A stretch of DNA of 64,000 bases from Eubacteriales bacterium (GTDB lineage Bacteria; Bacillota; Clostridia; Oscillospirales; Butyricicoccaceae). Every line of letters begins with the position of its first letter. Positions within the stretch are counted from its first letter, which is position 1. A model generated the notes under the pieces. It saw only the letters and a list, made by a program, of their open reading frames with translations. It was not told the DNA's origin and searched no databases. Of this stretch, positions 35,206 to 44,066 are shown piece by piece. The translations under genes were made by a program, and so were the position numbers. The stretch spans positions 1 through 64,000 of the forward strand of contig JAUNSG010000003.1 in assembly GCA_030539335.1 (NCBI GenBank), in the 5' to 3' direction.

Positions 35206-35964
35206 TTATCCGCCGATGATCACACCGATGTTGCCGTGCAGCCAGATGCGGACGATGCCGCAGAGAACAAGGTGTGCGGGGTAGTAGAAGTAGAAAAACC
35301 ACTTCATTCCCTTCCATGTGCCGCGTTCTCCGTTATACTGTTTCATGAGCGGAACAACCAGGATCACAAGCAATTGCAGCAGGCCGTATACCTTGTCGAT
35401 AAAGAGGAAATAGATGACTGCGTAGAATATGACCCATTTCATCATTCCGACGGTCTGTTTCTTCAAATCTCCTCGGTTGCCATAGATCTCAAGGATGGCC
35501 AGGACGGCGATACAGCTCCAGTCGGAACAAAACGAGATCACAGCGATCCCCACGATGAGCAGCGTTTTCTGCCACTGCTTTCGCACAACGAATGCGTCCT
35601 CGCTGACCGCAATCGCCACAACACCCCAGGCAAGCGACCAGATGACACTGGTTTGGTTAAAGACCGTTGTTTGGAACGGAAGGAAGGGAATTCCAAAGGC
35701 AAAATTATAGGCGAAGTGCGAGATGACGGCGAAGAGGAACAACCGGCGGAGGTATTTTTTTAAGTCATGCGTGTGCGCATATCCCTCTGCGATCATAAAC
35801 CAGAAGATCGGTGCAGCCAGCCGCCCGATCGTGTGCAGCACAAGGACCCATCCGTCTTTTGGATAGCCCGGAAAGAGCACACTGGTGAAGTGGTCGATGG
35901 TCATCGCCACAATCGCAATCAGTTTGAGCTGATTGGAATTCAAGCCGTTTCGTCGTTTCTCCAT
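35206..35964 (-). CDS. TraX family membrane protein
   Basis: The protein has 252 residues and about eight hydrophobic segments. NQLKLIAIVAMTIDHFTSVL and HTIGRLAAPIFWFMIAEGY are the diagnostic TraX (PF05857) motifs. The plasmid F TraX acetylates the N-terminus of pilin. Chromosomal Firmicute members resemble acyltransferases of surface molecules, and no pilin gene is near here. GGAGGG precedes the ATG. The downstream acetyltransferase is probably in the same unit. Confidence 0.9.
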   Translation of the reverse strand: MEKRRNGLNSNQLKLIAIVAMTIDHFTSVLFPGYPKDGWVLVLHTIGRLAAPIFWFMIAEGYAHTHDLKKYLRRLFLFAVISHFAYNFAFGIPFLPFQTTVFNQTSVIWSLAWGVVAIAVSEDAFVVRKQWQKTLLIVGIAVISFCSDWSCIAVLAILEIYGNRGDLKKQTVGMMKWVIFYAVIYFLFIDKVYGLLQLLVILVVPLMKQYNGERGTWKGMKWFFYFYYPAHLVLCGIVRIWLHGNIGVIIGG

Positions 35965-36075
35965 GGTATCGCCCTCCGATTGCCGTGCGGTTTTCTTTCT
36001 TTATTGTACCAGAGTGCGGTGACTTTTTCCATCCGGAATCCCGTTTTTTTGAGAGGGAATGGAACAATAGAACAG

Positions 36076-36117
36076 AAAAACAAAAAGCCCTCTCCATCGA
36101 TGGAAAGGGCCATTTTT
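36076..36117. terminator. Terminator of rpsT
   Basis: GCCCT-TCCATCGATGGA-AGGGC stem (36087-36110) with T(5) on the minus strand after rpsT. T(6) on the plus side suggests it can work both ways. Confidence 0.85.
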
Positions 36118-36144
36118 TGTTTGCAAACAAAAAATTGAAGTTGA

Positions 36145-36408
36145 TTACTTGATCGCGTTCAGCTTCAGGGTCAGAGCGCTCTTCTTATTGGAAGCGTTGT
36201 TCTTATGAATCAGATGAGATGCAGCAGCCTTATCGACAGCCTTAACAGCAGCCTTGTAAGCAGTTTCCGCAACCGCCTTATCGCCAGAAACAACAGCAGC
36301 GTCAAACTTCTTCAGCGTAGTTCTCAGAGCAGAACGAGCAGCCTGATTGCGGGCATCCTTAATCTTGGTTACCTTTACGCGCTTCTTGGCAGACTTAATA
36401 TTCGGCAT
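36145..36408 (-). CDS. rpsT: 30S ribosomal protein S20
   Basis: The protein has 87 residues from MPNIKSAKKRVKVTK (ATG at 36408, AAGGAGGTGG nearby at 36417-36426). It is Lys/Ala-rich and helical and ends SALTLKLNAIK, as is usual for S20, which binds 16S rRNA. Divergent from gpr, an arrangement conserved in Bacilli and Clostridia. Strong codon bias fits a ribosomal protein. Confidence 0.97.
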   Translation of the reverse strand: MPNIKSAKKRVKVTKIKDARNQAARSALRTTLKKFDAAVVSGDKAVAETAYKAAVKAVDKAAASHLIHKNNASNKKSALTLKLNAIK

Positions 36409-36527
36409 TTCTTGTCCACCTCCTTGCCATATCATTAGTCAGTGCTCCTTATTTTAGCACGGCCGATGTCAAAAATCAAGAGTCAATTGCGAAAATGCGT
36501 GGAAATCCGCGGTGTTTTTTCCGTTTT

Positions 36528-36556
36528 GCATAGAAAAAGCGGAGATGCACATACTG
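36528..36556 (+). promoter_or_regulatory. Sigma-G-like promoter of gpr
   Basis: GCATA (36528-36532), 17 bases, CATACTG (36550-36556). This resembles the forespore sigma-G consensus, the expected control of gpr. Confidence 0.55.
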
Positions 36557-36594
36557 TTTTACAGAGATGTGATGAGGATCAGGAGGAATACAGC

Positions 36595-37440
36595 ATGTCG
36601 ATACGAACAGATCTGGCAGTGGAACGACTGGAGAGCGGGGAGATGACGTCCGACGACCTGCGGCGTGAGAGCTACTCGGCGGAGGGCATGGAGTGCATCC
36701 GTGTGACACAGCCGGACGGGGGCATTTATCTGACGCTCAGTCTGGACAGCCTGCTGCGGCGGGAGCAGGAATCGTTTGCGCGGGCGTGCCGCGCGGTGGC
36801 GGGGCGGCTGCGGGAATTGGCGCCCAAGCTGACCGGACAGGCGCCGGTGCTGGTCATTGGCCTGGGCAACCGGGCGGTGACGCCGGATGCGGTCGGTCCG
36901 CTGTGCTGCCAGAGCGTTCTGGCAACCCGCCATCTGACGCGGACGGAACCGATTGTACACGGCTTCCGTCCGGTGTCGGTTCTGGCGCCGGGGGTGCTCG
37001 GGACGACCGGTGTGGAGACAGGGGAGATCGTCCGCGGGCTGCTGGAGCACATCCGGCCGGAGCTTGTGCTGGCGGTCGATGCCCTCGCCGCACGGCGGAT
37101 GCGGCGGCTGATGCGCACAATCCAGCTGACGGATACCGGGATTGTTCCCGGCTCCGGTGTGGGAAATGCGCGGACGGCCCTGACCCAGCAGGAGCTTGGC
37201 ATACCTGTCATCGCCATCGGCGTCCCGACGGTCATTGACACCGCGACGATCGCGGAGGAAATCACCGAACAGACCCACACCCGCTGCGAGGCGCTGGACG
37301 ACCTCAATACACCGGCCATTGTCACAACGCGGGATGTCGACCGGCAGGTTGCCGATGCCGCCCGTGTGATCGGCTATGGCATCAATCTGTTCCTGCATCC
37401 GATGCTCAAGCTGACGGATATCGACGCCTTTTTATCGTGA
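36595..37440 (+). CDS. gpr: GPR endopeptidase (germination protease)
   Basis: GPR starts degradation of small acid-soluble spore proteins at germination. It has 281 residues from the ATG at 36595 (AGGAGG at 36581-36586); longer frames upstream lack homology. The N-terminus RTDLAVE is the GPR propeptide/autoprocessing region. LVIGLGNRAVTPDAVGP, GVETGEI, VDALAARR and GSGVGNAR are family motifs around the aspartic active site (peptidase A25). It is somewhat shorter than the Bacillus protein. spoIIP follows 73 bases later, as in Bacillus. Confidence 0.95.
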   Translation: MSIRTDLAVERLESGEMTSDDLRRESYSAEGMECIRVTQPDGGIYLTLSLDSLLRREQESFARACRAVAGRLRELAPKLTGQAPVLVIGLGNRAVTPDAVGPLCCQSVLATRHLTRTEPIVHGFRPVSVLAPGVLGTTGVETGEIVRGLLEHIRPELVLAVDALAARRMRRLMRTIQLTDTGIVPGSGVGNARTALTQQELGIPVIAIGVPTVIDTATIAEEITEQTHTRCEALDDLNTPAIVTTRDVDRQVADAARVIGYGINLFLHPMLKLTDIDAFLS

Positions 37441-37513
37441 CATACTTTTCTGCCCGTCCGAATACGCTGTAGGGAGTAGACCGCCTGTGTGCGGTGGCGC
37501 GGGGGACAGAAAA

Positions 37514-38680
37514 ATGGCACGAAAAACGAGAAAACAACCAAAAAAGCGCAGAATGATTCCGATCTGGGCGATCCCCAGTCTGCTGCTGGCGTCGGTTATG
37601 CTGGGGGCGGCAAAGCTGGGATACGGCGAACAGGTCGAGCAGGTGGCGGCGGCAATCGGTACAAACTCGAAGTTTGTCGAAGCGGCGCTGTCGGCGGAGC
37701 TGGGGACCCTGGCAAGTGCGGAGCAGCACACCCCCGGCAAGGTCGGTGCGGATGTACTTGCGGGGACGGAAGCGCTGCCGGATGCCATGACCGAAGAGGA
37801 GAGCGACTGTGATACCGGCGCCGAGCATTCCCTGATGTCCGAGAGCCTGTTCCGTCCGCCGGAGGAGGTACAGAGCGCCATTTCCGACGAGGAGGCGCCG
37901 ACCGAGAATGCCGACGGCGCCGCGGTCAAGGAACTGACCATCACAGGGGAGAGCGGCGGCTATCCAGGGCAGGACGGCGTGTATATCCAGAACGATTCCG
38001 GCCTGTCCTATGACTTGGATGACATGCTGAGCAACCCACTCACCATTACCAAAAATGAGTCCAAAGAGGAACCGACGGTCTTCATCCTGCACACCCATGC
38101 AAGCGAGGCCTATGTCGATCAATCCGGCGCCCGGTCGGAGGATACCGAGCACAATGTGGTACACATCGGCGATGTGATTGCCGAGCAGCTGGAGGCGCGC
38201 GGCATTGGCGTCGTCCACTGCCGGGAGATCATCGATTCACCGAGCTATAACCAGTCGTACAACCGTGCCATGGATATCATTGAGGAACAGATGGAGGAGA
38301 CACCGTCCATCAAGGTGATTCTGGATGTCCATCGGGATTCCATGATTACGGATTCCGGCATGGAATATAAGGTGGTGTCCGAGGTGGATGGTCACCGCTG
38401 TGCCCAGCTCATGATGGTTATGGGAACGAATGCCGGAGGTCTGACGCATCCGAACTGGAAGAGCAATCTGAATTTTGCCTGCAATCTGCAAAAGCGCATT
38501 TTGGAGGACTATCCGACGCTCATGCGTCCGGTGAATCTGCGTGCCCAGCGCTTTAACGAGCAGGCGACAACCGGAAGCATGATTTTGGAATGCGGCACGA
38601 GCGGCAATACCATGGCGGAGGTAGAGATAGCCGTAAAAGCGTTTGCCCAAAAGCTCGCGGATGAGCTGGAGGGGAAATAG
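37514..38680 (+). CDS. spoIIP: Stage II sporulation protein P
   Basis: SpoIIP is a peptidoglycan amidase and endopeptidase that works with SpoIID and SpoIIM in engulfment. It has 388 residues from the ATG at 37514. A Lys/Arg-rich start, one membrane helix (about residues 15-33) and a long variable acidic linker lead to the amidase domain. FILHTHASEAY carries the zinc-binding His, EDTEHNVVHIG the second metal site region, VILDVHRDS the next, and MILECGTSGNT the catalytic Glu. It should act on the mother-cell side of the septum. Confidence 0.95.
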   Translation: MARKTRKQPKKRRMIPIWAIPSLLLASVMLGAAKLGYGEQVEQVAAAIGTNSKFVEAALSAELGTLASAEQHTPGKVGADVLAGTEALPDAMTEEESDCDTGAEHSLMSESLFRPPEEVQSAISDEEAPTENADGAAVKELTITGESGGYPGQDGVYIQNDSGLSYDLDDMLSNPLTITKNESKEEPTVFILHTHASEAYVDQSGARSEDTEHNVVHIGDVIAEQLEARGIGVVHCREIIDSPSYNQSYNRAMDIIEEQMEETPSIKVILDVHRDSMITDSGMEYKVVSEVDGHRCAQLMMVMGTNAGGLTHPNWKSNLNFACNLQKRILEDYPTLMRPVNLRAQRFNEQATTGSMILECGTSGNTMAEVEIAVKAFAQKLADELEGK

Positions 38681-38720
38681 CGGAGGTTTTTCTTGCCTCG
38701 TGCGGACGGGAAACGGCCAG

Positions 38721-38781
38721 GACAAGGGACTTCCGTGGCAAAGTCCCTTGTCGATCCCGTGAGGAAGGTACGATGCCTTCC
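38721..38781 (+). promoter_or_regulatory. Two hairpins between spoIIP and the ger operon
   Basis: A perfect 12-pair stem (38721-38732 with 38741-38752) and a 6-pair stem (38763-38768 with 38776-38781) lie before the gerA-type ribosome binding site at 38805. Neither has a T tract, so they are not ordinary terminators. They may be leader or processing structures. Confidence 0.4.
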
Positions 38782-38818
38782 CCGGCGGATACATATCTCT
38801 TCTAGGGAGGAATTGGAT

Positions 38819-40282
38819 ATGAATCTGTCCCAACTGACGTTTTCCCGCAGCTTGGATGAAAATATAGCCACCATGAAGCAGATTTTTGAGGGCGATAATA
38901 CCTTTATCTGTCGTGTCGTGCGCGGACGGGGAGAACCATCCCTGCGCTGCGCGCTGTTTTTCTTTGACGGTATGGTGCAGAGCGAGTCGATCAATACCGC
39001 CCTGGTGCGCCCGATCACGCGCTGGGAGGGCGGCCCGCTGCCCATTGAGGAGCTGGTAGAGCGCGTCATCCAGATCGACGACTGTCCGGTTGATCCCGGT
39101 ACGGACAAGCTGTTCGGCGCATTTTTGTACGGTGATACGATTGTGTTTGTGGATGGGGATGACCGTCCGGCGGTGGTCAATACCAAAGGCTTTGACAAGC
39201 GTTCGACGGAAGAGCCGGACAACGAAAAGGTACTGCGCGGCCCACGGGAGGGCTTTACCGAAGCGTTTATGGGCAATCTCGCCTTGATTCGCCGCCGTCT
39301 GCGCACACCGGATCTGAAATTCACCTTTTTGGAGCTGGGGACGGTGTCGCGTACCACCGCCGTGCTCTGTTATCTGGACGGCATTGCCGACACGCGCGTG
39401 CTGCATGAGCTGCAATACCGCCTGCAGCACATCAATCTGGATGCCATTCTGGATGCGAACTATCTCGCGGAGTGCATCCGTGACGACCGGTTTTCCCCAT
39501 TTCCGACGGTCGGTATGACCGAGCGGCCGGATATCGCCGCTGCAAAGCTGCTCGAGGGGCGCGTCGCGCTGGTGGTGGATGGTACCCCGGTGGTGCTCAC
39601 CCTGCCGCAGATCCTCCACGAGACCTTCCAGACAAACGACGATTACTATGTTTCCTATCTCTATATGAACCTGAGTCGTCTGCTGCGTGTGTTCGGGTTT
39701 TTCCTGACCGTCACGCTGCCCGGCCTGTACCTTGCCCTGATTGTCTATCATCCGGAGATGATCCCGACGCGGCTGCTGTATTCGATTTCCGCTGCGCGGC
39801 AGGATATCCCGTTTTCCACCCTGACCGAGGCGATCGGCACGATTCTGGTCTTTGAAATCCTCAAGGAGGCGGGGACCCGCACCCCGGACACCGTCGGACA
39901 AGCGCTTTCTATCGTCGGCGGTCTGGTACTCGGACAGGCCGCCGTGGAGGCGCGGCTGGTTTCCGCCCCGATGGTCATTATCGTCGCGTTTTCCGGCGTC
40001 ACCGCGATGATCGTCCCCAAGCTGCGGACACCGGCCCTGCTGCTTCGCTTTTTCCTGCTGGGCTGTGCCGCTGTCTTCGGCGTCTATGGGATTTTGCTCG
40101 GCTGGGCGCTGATCGCCGCCCATCTATGCCGCCTGCAGTCCATGGGCATCCCCTATCTGACGAATTTGATCGCCCGTGAGAAGCACAGCGGACGCGATGT
40201 CCTGCTGCGGTTCCCGTGGTTTGCGATGAAGCCTTCCCACCGCTTCCTCGCCGGATGGCGGCGGGATGGAGGTGCAGTGTGA
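38819..40282 (+). CDS. Spore germination protein, GerA/GerKA family (subunit A)
   Basis: This membrane subunit of a germinant receptor has 487 residues from the ATG at 38819 (GGGAGG at 38805-38810). The N-terminal soluble domain (about 1-270) is followed by a membrane domain with four to five helices. EAIGTILVFEILKEAGTRTP and the QALSIVGGLVLGQAAVEA stretch are signatures of GerA family A subunits. First gene of a gerA-gerC-gerB operon. The germinant is not predictable. Expressed in the forespore and located in the inner spore membrane. Confidence 0.93.
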   Translation: MNLSQLTFSRSLDENIATMKQIFEGDNTFICRVVRGRGEPSLRCALFFFDGMVQSESINTALVRPITRWEGGPLPIEELVERVIQIDDCPVDPGTDKLFGAFLYGDTIVFVDGDDRPAVVNTKGFDKRSTEEPDNEKVLRGPREGFTEAFMGNLALIRRRLRTPDLKFTFLELGTVSRTTAVLCYLDGIADTRVLHELQYRLQHINLDAILDANYLAECIRDDRFSPFPTVGMTERPDIAAAKLLEGRVALVVDGTPVVLTLPQILHETFQTNDDYYVSYLYMNLSRLLRVFGFFLTVTLPGLYLALIVYHPEMIPTRLLYSISAARQDIPFSTLTEAIGTILVFEILKEAGTRTPDTVGQALSIVGGLVLGQAAVEARLVSAPMVIIVAFSGVTAMIVPKLRTPALLLRFFLLGCAAVFGVYGILLGWALIAAHLCRLQSMGIPYLTNLIAREKHSGRDVLLRFPWFAMKPSHRFLAGWRRDGGAV

Positions 40283-41268
40283 GGGCGCGGCTGGGGGCAG
40301 CCGCCCTGTGTGCCGTGCTGCTGTGCGGCTGCTCCATGCAGGAGGTCAGTGACCGCATTCCGGTGAGTGCGGCGGCGCTGGATTCGCGCGGGGATGGGCT
40401 GCTGCTGACGGCACAGACCATCACGATCTCCGGTGACGATACGGCGCCGGAAACCGAAAACCAGAGCATCGAGGCAAAGTCGGTCGAGCAGGGGATGGAC
40501 CGGTGCGGACAGGCCCTGTTTTGGACGACGGCGGAGACGGCGATTTTGGACGAAGGATTGGCGAAAAACAGCCGGACGGAACAGATCCAGGCGCTGACGG
40601 AGGAGCCTTCCATCCGTCCGTCCGTGCGGCTGTGTGTAGCGCGGGACACGGAGGGGCGCGATATCCTGGAAACAGAGGACCGGGCGGATGGTCTGGCGAC
40701 GCTGCTGGATAACGCCGTGCAGGAGGGGCGTGCGGTGGATATGCCGCTCTATCAGGCGCTGGATGACCAACAGACCGACGGCGTCGATCTGGCGCTCCCT
40801 GCCCTGACCGTCGAACAGGACCGTGTGCGGACCGCAGGTACCGCAGTTTTCCACGGGGAAACGCTGTGCGGGTATCTGGAGGAGGACGAGACGGCGGTAC
40901 TCGCGCTGCTGCGCGGCGACACGCACCGGATGGTATTGTATGACACCGACGGGAGCCGTTTTGTGCTGACCGGTGTGCATACGGTGTTTTCGGTATCCGA
41001 CGAGGGGGCGGCGCTTTCCCTCCGCGGCAAGCTGCTGGATTCCTCGGAGGAGCAGACCCAGCGTGCGGCACGCCTGTGTCAAACAACCTGCAGGGATTTG
41101 ATGCAGACGCTGCAGGAGTGGAACAGCGATGCGCTTGGCCTGGGGCGGGAGCTGCTGCGCACCCATCCGGAGTCATTTTCCACGGCGGACTGGGAGGCGC
41201 GCTATCCGACCATTCCGGTTTCGATCACCGTCAGCCTGACCCGCACCCAGGGCGGAAGCCGAGAGTAA
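40279..41268 (+). CDS. Ger(x)C family spore germination lipoprotein (subunit C)
   Basis: The protein has 329 residues from the GTG at 40279, with GGAGG at 40268-40272; it overlaps the A-subunit stop by four bases. The signal peptide ends LLCGC (lipobox), so it is lipid-anchored. The Ger(x)C domain follows with PVSAAALDSRGDGLLLTAQT near the N-terminus and a C-terminal domain beginning LSLRGKL. It anchors outside the inner spore membrane and is needed for receptor function. More divergent than subunit A, as usual. Confidence 0.88.
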   Translation: MRARLGAAALCAVLLCGCSMQEVSDRIPVSAAALDSRGDGLLLTAQTITISGDDTAPETENQSIEAKSVEQGMDRCGQALFWTTAETAILDEGLAKNSRTEQIQALTEEPSIRPSVRLCVARDTEGRDILETEDRADGLATLLDNAVQEGRAVDMPLYQALDDQQTDGVDLALPALTVEQDRVRTAGTAVFHGETLCGYLEEDETAVLALLRGDTHRMVLYDTDGSRFVLTGVHTVFSVSDEGAALSLRGKLLDSSEEQTQRAARLCQTTCRDLMQTLQEWNSDALGLGRELLRTHPESFSTADWEARYPTIPVSITVSLTRTQGGSRE

Positions 41269-41284
41269 CGGGAGGAGAATCAAT

Positions 41285-42349
41285 ATGAATTTGACCATAC
41301 GCGGGCGGCAGTGCTGGGCGCTGCTGCTGCTGTTCCTGACCGGCTGGTCACTCACCCTTCCGGCCGGCAGCCGGGACGGATGGATTGCGATCCTGATCGC
41401 CGCCGGGCTGAGCCTGTTGTTTTTGGCGCTGGCCTGTGTTCCGGCGGAGCGGGTCCACGGTACGCTTTCCTCTGTGTTCACCGGGGTATATGGCCGTGTC
41501 GGTGGAATGCTGATCCTGTGGGGGCTGTGTGCCCTGGCATTTTGGGGGCTGTGCATGTCCTCCCTGTCGTTCGTCATATTTTTGCGCACGGTGTCGGAGG
41601 AGATGTGGCCGATCTGGCTGATCGCTGTCTTTTTCCTGCTGGTGGTCGGGTTTGTGGCGCAGGGCGGCCTGGGCCGTATGGCGCTGTGGGCAGAGCCGAT
41701 GGTGTGGGTTGTGCTTGCGGCGCTGGTGTTATCCCTGGTGCTGACGCTGCCGGACTCCGAGTGGCGGGAAATCCTTCCGCTGTTGCAGAACGGATGGAAT
41801 GGGATTGCGGAGGAGACCTGGTACGTCCTGACCGTTCCGTTTGTGGAGTGCTGGTTTGTCATCGCGCTGCTCTGGGGCCGGAGCGAAAACACACGGCCGA
41901 GCTGTCTTGCGGCAGCGGTGACGGGCGGTGTGCTGTTGGCATGGACGGCGCTGCGCAACATCACGGTGCTGGGACAGGCCGGCGCGCAGGCCGTGTGGTA
42001 TCCGACCTATACCGCCGCGGGATTGATCGAGATCGGCAAATCGTTTCAGCGCGGTGAAGTACTGGTGTCCGGCAGTCTGTTGCTGTGTTCGGTCGCCCGC
42101 GCGGCAGTCTTTCTGTGCTTCCTCTCGGATGGCGTGACACAGACCCTTCCCTCCCTGTCGCGCCGTTCGGTGGTCTGGACGGCGGCGGTGGCATGCTTTG
42201 CAGTGTGCGTACTGGCGGCCGGGAGCACCCTGGATTTTCAGCGCGCGGAGGTATTTTACCGCATGCTGCTTCTACCGGTGCTTCTGCTCGTCGCGGGAAT
42301 CACCGCTGTGGGCGCCCTGTGGCGGACGCGAAAACAGGCGCAATCGTGA
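41285..42349 (+). CDS. GerAB/GerKB family germination permease (subunit B)
   Basis: The protein has 354 residues with about ten hydrophobic segments and the APC-like fold of the endospore germination permease family. WALLLLFLTGWSLTLPAG near the start and NITVLGQAGAQAVWYPTYTA are family-type stretches. GGGAGGAG precedes the ATG 16 bases after subunit C. It probably binds the germinant. Gene order A-C-B differs from the common A-B-C. Confidence 0.88.
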   Translation: MNLTIRGRQCWALLLLFLTGWSLTLPAGSRDGWIAILIAAGLSLLFLALACVPAERVHGTLSSVFTGVYGRVGGMLILWGLCALAFWGLCMSSLSFVIFLRTVSEEMWPIWLIAVFFLLVVGFVAQGGLGRMALWAEPMVWVVLAALVLSLVLTLPDSEWREILPLLQNGWNGIAEETWYVLTVPFVECWFVIALLWGRSENTRPSCLAAAVTGGVLLAWTALRNITVLGQAGAQAVWYPTYTAAGLIEIGKSFQRGEVLVSGSLLLCSVARAAVFLCFLSDGVTQTLPSLSRRSVVWTAAVACFAVCVLAAGSTLDFQRAEVFYRMLLLPVLLLVAGITAVGALWRTRKQAQS

Positions 42350-42477
42350 AACTGTGCATATAAAATTCCTTAAAATTGGTTATTTTATTATGAACAGCTT
42401 GTGCTATACTGTAGATAATTTGAATCATTATTTGGGTGCATAACAGCACCTGAGAAAACGTACAGGAGTGATTTATC

Positions 42478-43353
42478 ATGAGTGAATCCCGTTATGAACT
42501 CAATAAGCAGTTGGCACAGATGTTAAAGGGCGGCGTCATCATGGACGTCACGACCCCGGAGCAGGCGCGCATTGCCGAGGAGGCCGGTGCGTGTGCCGTC
42601 ATGGCGCTGGAGCGCATTCCGGCAGATATCCGCGCAGCAGGCGGTGTTTCCCGTATGAGCGATCCGAAGATGATCCGCGGCATCCAGGAAGCGGTTTCGA
42701 TTCCGGTTATGGCAAAGTGCCGCATCGGTCATTTTGTCGAGGCACAGGTACTCGAGGCAGTCGAGATCGACTACATCGACGAGAGCGAAGTACTCTCCCC
42801 GGCGGACGACATCTACCACATTGACAAGACACAGTTCAAGGTGCCGTTTGTCTGCGGCGCCCGCGATCTGGGCGAGGCACTGCGCCGCATTGCCGAGGGT
42901 GCATCCATGATCCGCACCAAGGGCGAGCCGGGCACCGGCGATGTCGTACAGGCCGTCCGCCATATGCGTGCGATGAATGCGGAGATCCGCCGCGTACAGA
43001 ACCTGCGTGAGGATGAGCTGTTCGAGGCAGCAAAGCAGCTGGGTGTTCCGGTTGAGCTGCTGCGCCAGGTACACAAGGATGGCCGTTTGCCGGTCGTCAA
43101 TTTTGCAGCAGGCGGTGTGGCAACTCCGGCGGATGCTGCTCTGATGATGCAGCTCGGTGCGGAAGGTGTCTTTGTCGGCTCCGGCATTTTCAAGTCGGGC
43201 AATCCGGCCAAGCGCGCGGCAGCGATCGTACAGGCGGTTACCAACTACACGGATGCGAAGCTGATTGCTGAGTTGTCGGAGGATCTGGGCGAGGCCATGG
43301 TCGGCATCAACGAGGACGAGATTGCACTGCTCATGGCGGAGCGTGGCAAGTAA
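42478..43353 (+). CDS. pdxS: Pyridoxal 5'-phosphate synthase lyase subunit PdxS
   Basis: PdxS condenses ribose 5-phosphate, glyceraldehyde 3-phosphate and PdxT-derived ammonia into pyridoxal phosphate. It has 291 residues, the standard length. VIMDVT has Asp23, and [14 protein letters not shown] has the catalytic Lys80 (Lys81 in Bacillus). The phosphate-binding [33 protein letters not shown] is complete. AGGAG precedes the ATG. pdxT follows after one base, so the two form one unit. A TATACT -10 box lies at 42405-42410. Confidence 0.98.
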   Translation: MSESRYELNKQLAQMLKGGVIMDVTTPEQARIAEEAGACAVMALERIPADIRAAGGVSRMSDPKMIRGIQEAVSIPVMAKCRIGHFVEAQVLEAVEIDYIDESEVLSPADDIYHIDKTQFKVPFVCGARDLGEALRRIAEGASMIRTKGEPGTGDVVQAVRHMRAMNAEIRRVQNLREDELFEAAKQLGVPVELLRQVHKDGRLPVVNFAAGGVATPADAALMMQLGAEGVFVGSGIFKSGNPAKRAAAIVQAVTNYTDAKLIAELSEDLGEAMVGINEDEIALLMAERGK

Positions 43354-43354
43354 G

Positions 43355-43930
43355 ATGACGATTGCAATTCTGGCGCTGCAGGGTGCCTTTGTGGAGCATG
43401 GTCAGGTACTGGACCGGCTGGGTGTCGAGCATTTTGAGATCCGGCAGAAGGCCGACCTGGATCGGCCGTTTGACGGGCTGATCCTCCCGGGCGGGGAGAG
43501 CACGACCATGCGCAAGCTGCTGCACGAGCTGGAGCTGTTCGAGCCGCTCTGCAAGCGGATTCAGGATGGCCTTCCGGTGTTCGGCACCTGTGCGGGACTG
43601 ATCCTGCTGGCCGAACGCGTGGACGGCGGCGCACCGTGCTTTGGCACGATGGACATCGCCGCACGCCGCAATGCCTATGGAAGGCAGCTTGGCAGCTTCC
43701 ATACCGACGCGGAGTTTTCCGGTCTGGGAACCGTGCCGATGACCTTTATCCGTGCACCGTATATTGCGGAAGCAGGGAAGAAGGCAGAGATCCTGGCGGA
43801 GGTCGATGGACGCATCGTCGCCGCACGGCAGGGAAACCAGCTTGTAACCGCATTCCATCCCGAACTGGATGAGGACGAAGGCGTTCATCGGCTGTTCCTC
43901 TCTCTGGTGGAAGGCGAAAACAAAGCATAA
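43355..43930 (+). CDS. pdxT: Pyridoxal 5'-phosphate synthase glutaminase subunit PdxT
   Basis: This amidotransferase subunit releases ammonia from glutamine for PdxS. It has 191 residues from the ATG at 43355, one base after pdxS. The class I glutaminase triad is visible: Cys79 in FGTCAGLILLA, and His168 and Glu170 in AFHPEL. LPGGESTT is the family motif. It is separated from iolI by a bidirectional terminator. Confidence 0.97.
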   Translation: MTIAILALQGAFVEHGQVLDRLGVEHFEIRQKADLDRPFDGLILPGGESTTMRKLLHELELFEPLCKRIQDGLPVFGTCAGLILLAERVDGGAPCFGTMDIAARRNAYGRQLGSFHTDAEFSGLGTVPMTFIRAPYIAEAGKKAEILAEVDGRIVAARQGNQLVTAFHPELDEDEGVHRLFLSLVEGENKA

Positions 43931-44005
43931 TGGGAGGAACAGATTGACTGGGCAAGGCGCTTAGGCATCCCGGAGCATCCGCGTTATTTCCCCCAAAAAG
44001 AATAC

Positions 44006-44052
44006 AAAAACAAATGGAGCAGAAAGCCGGAAAACTTTCTGCTCCATTTTTA
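44006..44052. terminator. Bidirectional terminator between pdxT and iolI
   Basis: A perfect 15-pair stem (44012-44026 with 44035-44049) flanked by A(5) on the left and T(5) on the right. Confidence 0.93.
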
Positions 44053-44066
44053 TCGTTGGAAGGGAA

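Noticed and set aside
38237..40123. A minus-strand open frame of 628 codons opposite spoIIP and the gerA-type gene
   Set aside because: It spans two real genes on the other strand and has no start signal or recognisable domain.
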